Part shown: positions 60,295-64,000 of the stretch, piece after piece
Position numbering within the stretch: position 1 is the stretch's first letter
Layout: each line of letters opens with the position of its first letter
Assembly (NCBI GenBank): GCA_009760855.2
Contig: WPIO01000001.1
Coordinates: 21,542,501 to 21,606,500 of the forward strand
Direction: 5' to 3'
DNA from: Cristatella mucedo
Taxonomy: Eukaryota; Bryozoa; Phylactolaemata; Cristatellidae
Length of the DNA: 64,000 nucleotides
The notes under the pieces: generated by a model
Seen by the model: only the letters and a program-made list of their open reading frames with translations
Database searches by the model: none
What the model was told of the DNA's origin: nothing
Position numbers and translations under genes: made by a program

Positions 60295-61150
60295 ACACCA
60301 CGTGTCATTTCCTCTAGCATACGTCATCGCCGACGGTAATCTTGGCTTTTCTTTTTATGCCGACGTCACCCAGCTCTACGCTACGATGACGTCCGTCTAC
60401 CATTCTAAGCCTTGGGCTGCATCAGACTCACCTCCCTTGCTGTCTACACCGATGGCACTTATACTTAGATTGCCATCAACTTAATGAACAATAAGGCCAA
60501 CCCAATAGTTATGAGCAAGTCTATTGTCGCAACAAGTTGGAAAACCTCACCCTCAAGATTGCTTGATTTAGCATCACTGTCACTCCAGTGATATCTGCCC
60601 GAAATCTGGGCGTGCTGTTCCAATTCGACTTATCCCTGGATAAGAAGGTTGAATTCACTGCCAAGTCTACCCATTGGCAGCCGAGGAGAGTAGTCAAAAT
60701 TAGGGTCTGCGTGCAACAGTCAAATCAGCTCTTGCGCGATTGCAGAGATTCTCTTAATTCAGAGCTTGCGGCCTGTGCCCTAAACTGTCTGCAGCTGGTT
60801 CTAAACTCTGCAGCTCGGCTGGTCTGTCGTCAACGGCGTAGCTGCTACATCGCATCACTCTTGTTTGAGCCTCACTTGCTCCCTATCGCGCATCGAATTG
60901 CCTGCATGAACCTCTCATTGGTTTGCAGTTCACTTCACTCACTTAAACCAGATTACCTATACGACCTCGTTGCTCATGCAATGTGCTCTCGCACCACTCG
61001 CTCTTCGAGTTCGAGTAGCCTCTCAGCCTTTAGCTAAAATAAATCTCTTGGTATTAGAGCCTTCAGCTCATACGCCAGAGCGGAATTCGCTATCGCTTCT
61101 GGATTTTGTCACCACCTGCATTGACTGGGAATGCCCCTGATTATCTCTTT
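60295..61150 (+). mobile_element. decayed LINE-A copy
   Basis: It encodes pieces of LINE-A: AYVIADGNLGFSFYADVTQLYA (YADD changed to YADV), [37 protein letters not shown] and LHSLKPDYLYDLV. The D-to-V change in the catalytic box and many frameshifts show it is dead. Confidence 0.83.
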
Positions 61151-62685
61151 TTTCTTTTCGACTTTGCTGCCCATGATTCGTAAGTGCTGCTAGCCAGGGC
61201 TTCCAAAAAAAACGGTGGGCCGAGTGCCTTGATGTGTGCTTTTGCACAATTGTCGAAGTAAAATAACATGCAAGTCATTTTAATCCTTGGTTATTGCTTC
61301 CCCTGTAGGAATTTAAAAATCCCCGAATGGAGCTCTAATTCTCTTGGTGCTAGGCAAATGACTTATTATTATTATTATTATTCTATTGTTACTAGATGTT
61401 TGTCGGGAAATAGTCTACTGTTTTCCGGGCTTCGTACTGAGAAAAACGTAAATTTCAATGCCAATAAGCTGTTCTTTCAATGTCAAATGGCGGCATGTTA
61501 CATAAGTCAGCTTATAGCTGCCGAAATATTATTCGCGACCGGTTGTTTTCTAGACCGAGTCGGGCTATTAAGAGGTACTCTGGGTGTCGTTTACATTGCA
61601 GATCATTAGAAATGGACTCTAAATTAAGGGTATGGAATTATTATCTTAAGTATAGTCACTTTTCGTCGCTGCCGAGTTAGTTTCGCTACTGTCAGCATAA
61701 ATGCGTGCGTTGGTGTTGCACCTACCAAGCTGTGCTTGCTCAAAAGTTCAGCGCTTTACCGTTATTTGTTGCGAGTCGTCTGAGATTAAAACCGTTACTA
61801 GCGCTGTGCTTGCAGTCGAGTTTTTTTACGGACCCGGAAGCCGCGGCTCCCACTTTTTCTTTTTACAATAGTGCTAAATTCTCTTCAGTGTTTACTTTAA
61901 ATAGTTTTAGCTGCTTAAGCGCTTCCAAAGTAATGGTTGCTAATGTGCATGATTGAAGGGGTAATATTTCGCTGGCTTGCTGCACATATTGGAATTTCTT
62001 CATAAACATTTTTATCTTGAATGGTTGTTAACGGTTAAAGTTTTTAATGTGCTTCTTTAGCTAAGGGTCGTTTAAGCGCGCGGATAGCAGCTAAGGGTTA
62101 TCATTAGTTACTTAATGGGTTTAAGGTACTTGCGTACTTCCGTAGTAATTGTCACTCATTAATATACTCGGGTTTCGTACGTAGTCTTTAACAAGCTCGC
62201 TGCATCTATGTTGACGTTCTTCTTAAGAATGCTAGAGAGCTACAGGTGTATCTATGCCTCAAGGCACCAGCAAGCGGGAGAGCGTGAGACGATGCAATAC
62301 TCCGATGATGTTTGGGCATGTGAAACATATGTTGAGAAAAAAGCTAAGATGATTAAAAATACTATTCACCTTAGTTTTCATGAAAATATAAAACGTGACC
62401 GTTTTAACTGCGCCGCATACGCTGCTCATCTCGTCGAGGTGCGCCATATTGACGTCTTATTTTGGTGCTTATTGCCGTCCGCCTACCGGAGGACGTCGGA
62501 GGTCCACATTGGGCCTCTGTTGCCAGTCTGTACAGCGGCATTACTGCACATTTGCTCTATCATCTTGCACCATAGCGTGACTTTATTTATACATTATTTG
62601 CGTAGAACATGGCATTTTAAAATGTGTCGCATAGTTAACTTAGACGTCAATTCCTGTACGACCTTTCGGTCAGTTGAAACAACGG
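61151..62685 (+). other. RNF10 upstream flank
   Basis: It holds a short SINE-type tail with (ATT)n at about 61300-61382 and otherwise unrecognised sequence. A 176-codon frame (62208-62738) overlaps the first RNF10 coding exon in another frame and has no recognisable domain. It probably lies in the 5' leader or promoter of RNF10. Confidence 0.35.
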
Positions 62686-64000
62686 ATGCAAAGATCAGAC
62701 TGCGACATGGAGAAGCAAGTTTCTTACTTATCAACTAATAAGGCCAGTGACAGATCTAGAAAAGGTGAGTGTGACTGGAGAAGAGATGCAGTGTGCTGCT
62801 TTAGATTGAGATCCTTTCGGCATGTTAGCATGGCGTGTTCCTCCAGCTTCGGATGCAGTGGCTGCAACGTAAAGCACTTTCTTGCCTTCAGCGATCCAAG
62901 CTTGCCTTTTAGAATATGCTGGCTATCAACAAGCATTCGAGACACCGCCGGCAAGGAAGCCGGTTCCCCAAAAAGAGAAAGCTCTGGACAAGAGGCCTAA
63001 AGAACGAGGAGGTCGCTACGATATCGACAGCAGTGAGGTAAGTTTAGCCACGGAATGCAGTACTAGGAAAATAGTTCAAACCATGGTTTTTTGGTTCGAA
63101 TTGGAATGACGTGTATGTGTATGTATTGTCATTGGCAAACAGGTGACGAGGAATAAGGGAAAGCCGGTCAAGCATAGTTTAAATCATCTGTTGAACTTCA
63201 CATATGACGAAAGCCTTCATTCATCGGATTCCGCTGCATGGCGAAAGAGATCAGGGCAACACTGGTATAAGCAATGCCGTCCTCGGTTCACCAAGGAACA
63301 GTACTTGCAGGCGAAGTAAGCACCTGTATGTTTTGATGTAACATATATTTAACTCCGTTCGATTGAGGTGGTACCCTGTCCACTTTTGGCTCTCACGTTA
63401 CAGCTGCCAGTTTGTTGTTCGAGAAGGGGCTGATTATGGTGTACTGGCGGCAGATGCCGATTGCACTGTGGATTGGGGCCTCATTGAGCAGTTGGTAGGC
63501 AGCTAGGCTGCTATACCATTTCTTCTGCAGCTGCTCGATTTAGATTGCCTGGTTGTTTAGTGCATGCATGTTGTTGGTTGGTTTTGTTTGTAGAGAATAT
63601 ACGATAATGATATTCCATCGTGTCCCATTTGCTTATATCCACCAACAGTGGCCAGGATCACGAGATGTGGGCATGTTTATTGCTGGACGTGCATGCTGCA
63701 TTACCTCTCCCTGGCTGACAAATCATGCCGGTGCCCCATTTGTTTTGAAGACGTCATGGAGACAGACCTGAAAAGGTTAACAGCAACGATCGGAGCTTTT
63801 GGCTACTGCTTTTTGTTTTGTTAGTATTCGATCTAATTATAATCAGTTGTCTTTGTAGTGTGAGATCCATCTCGTCACATAAATATAAAGTAGGAGAGAA
63901 GATAACAATGACTCTGATGAGGCGCGAACGTGAATCAACTTATGTCCAACCTAAATCAGTATGGAAGACTCGTGATAGCAGACATTGCCGTACGAGTCTG
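62686..64000 (+). CDS. RNF10: RNF10-type RING finger E3 ubiquitin ligase, 5' part (runs off window)
   Basis: RNF10 is a RING E3 ligase that marks 40S ribosomal proteins during ribosome quality control; other roles are reported. Exons are 62686-62764, 62892-63037, 63143-63315, 63404-63494, 63594-63775 and 63859 to the window end. All have GT/AG borders and phases that close. The N-terminus is short and basic (QKEKALDKRPKERGGRYD). Family blocks follow: SLNHLLNFTYDES, RFTKEQYLQANCQFVV, DCTVDWGLIEQL. The C3HC4 RING lies at about 63612-63750 (IPSCPICLYPP, RCGHVYCWTC, CPICFEDV), then SHKYKVGEKITMTLMRRE and VQPKSVWK. Cys and His spacing is intact. The first in-frame ATG after a stop is at 62686, with a second at 62707. 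The N-terminal region before the SLNHLLNF block looks shorter than in the vertebrate protein as I recall it. Confidence 0.93.

Overview
The window looks like nuclear DNA of an invertebrate animal. Its genes are split by introns with GT/AG borders and they match metazoan families: a single Groucho/TLE-type co-repressor, a MYORG-like family 31 glycosidase, a gankyrin-type ankyrin exon and RNF10. Between them lie long (GT)n and (CT)n microsatellites, two non-LTR retrotransposon families, two tRNA-derived SINE families and a pogo-like MITE. I see no operons, no bacterial or viral genes and no CRISPR array. The species cannot be named from this evidence.

Layout. (1) 1-18.4 kb, + strand: the 3' two thirds of a groucho/TLE gene, eight coding exons from 1260 to 18388. 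They cover a polyalanine linker and the complete WD40 propeller; the N-terminal Q domain lies before the window. Its 8.4-kb intron (3242-11596) holds a LINE nested in another LINE. (2) 18.4-33.5 kb: mostly intergenic, with a CpG-rich stretch near 21.1-22.0 kb, one isolated gankyrin (PSMD10)-like exon on the - strand, a pogo-like MITE, hairpins and many LINE/SINE pieces. (3) 33.5-40.2 kb, - strand: a MYORG-like GH31 glycosidase with two well supported exons and a probable third. The 3.5-kb intron between the two good exons carries a LINE into which a 246-bp copy of the gene's own catalytic-domain exon has been inserted. (4) 40.2-52.6 kb: repeats, hairpins, microsatellites and a second MITE. (5) 52.9-54.3 kb, + strand: a compact snoRNA host gene with five box C/D snoRNAs, one per intron. 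Three are SNORD31-like and two belong to an unidentified type. (6) 54.3-62.6 kb: decayed LINEs interrupted by SINEs. (7) 62.7-64 kb, + strand: the first six exons of an RNF10-type RING protein gene, which runs off the window.

The genes do not form one pathway. The most distinctive features are the snoRNA host gene, in which every D box lies 68-78 nt before its 3' splice site, and the in-LINE copy of the glycosidase exon. The SINEs and the main LINE family end in related sequence, which suggests that the LINE machinery mobilises the SINEs.
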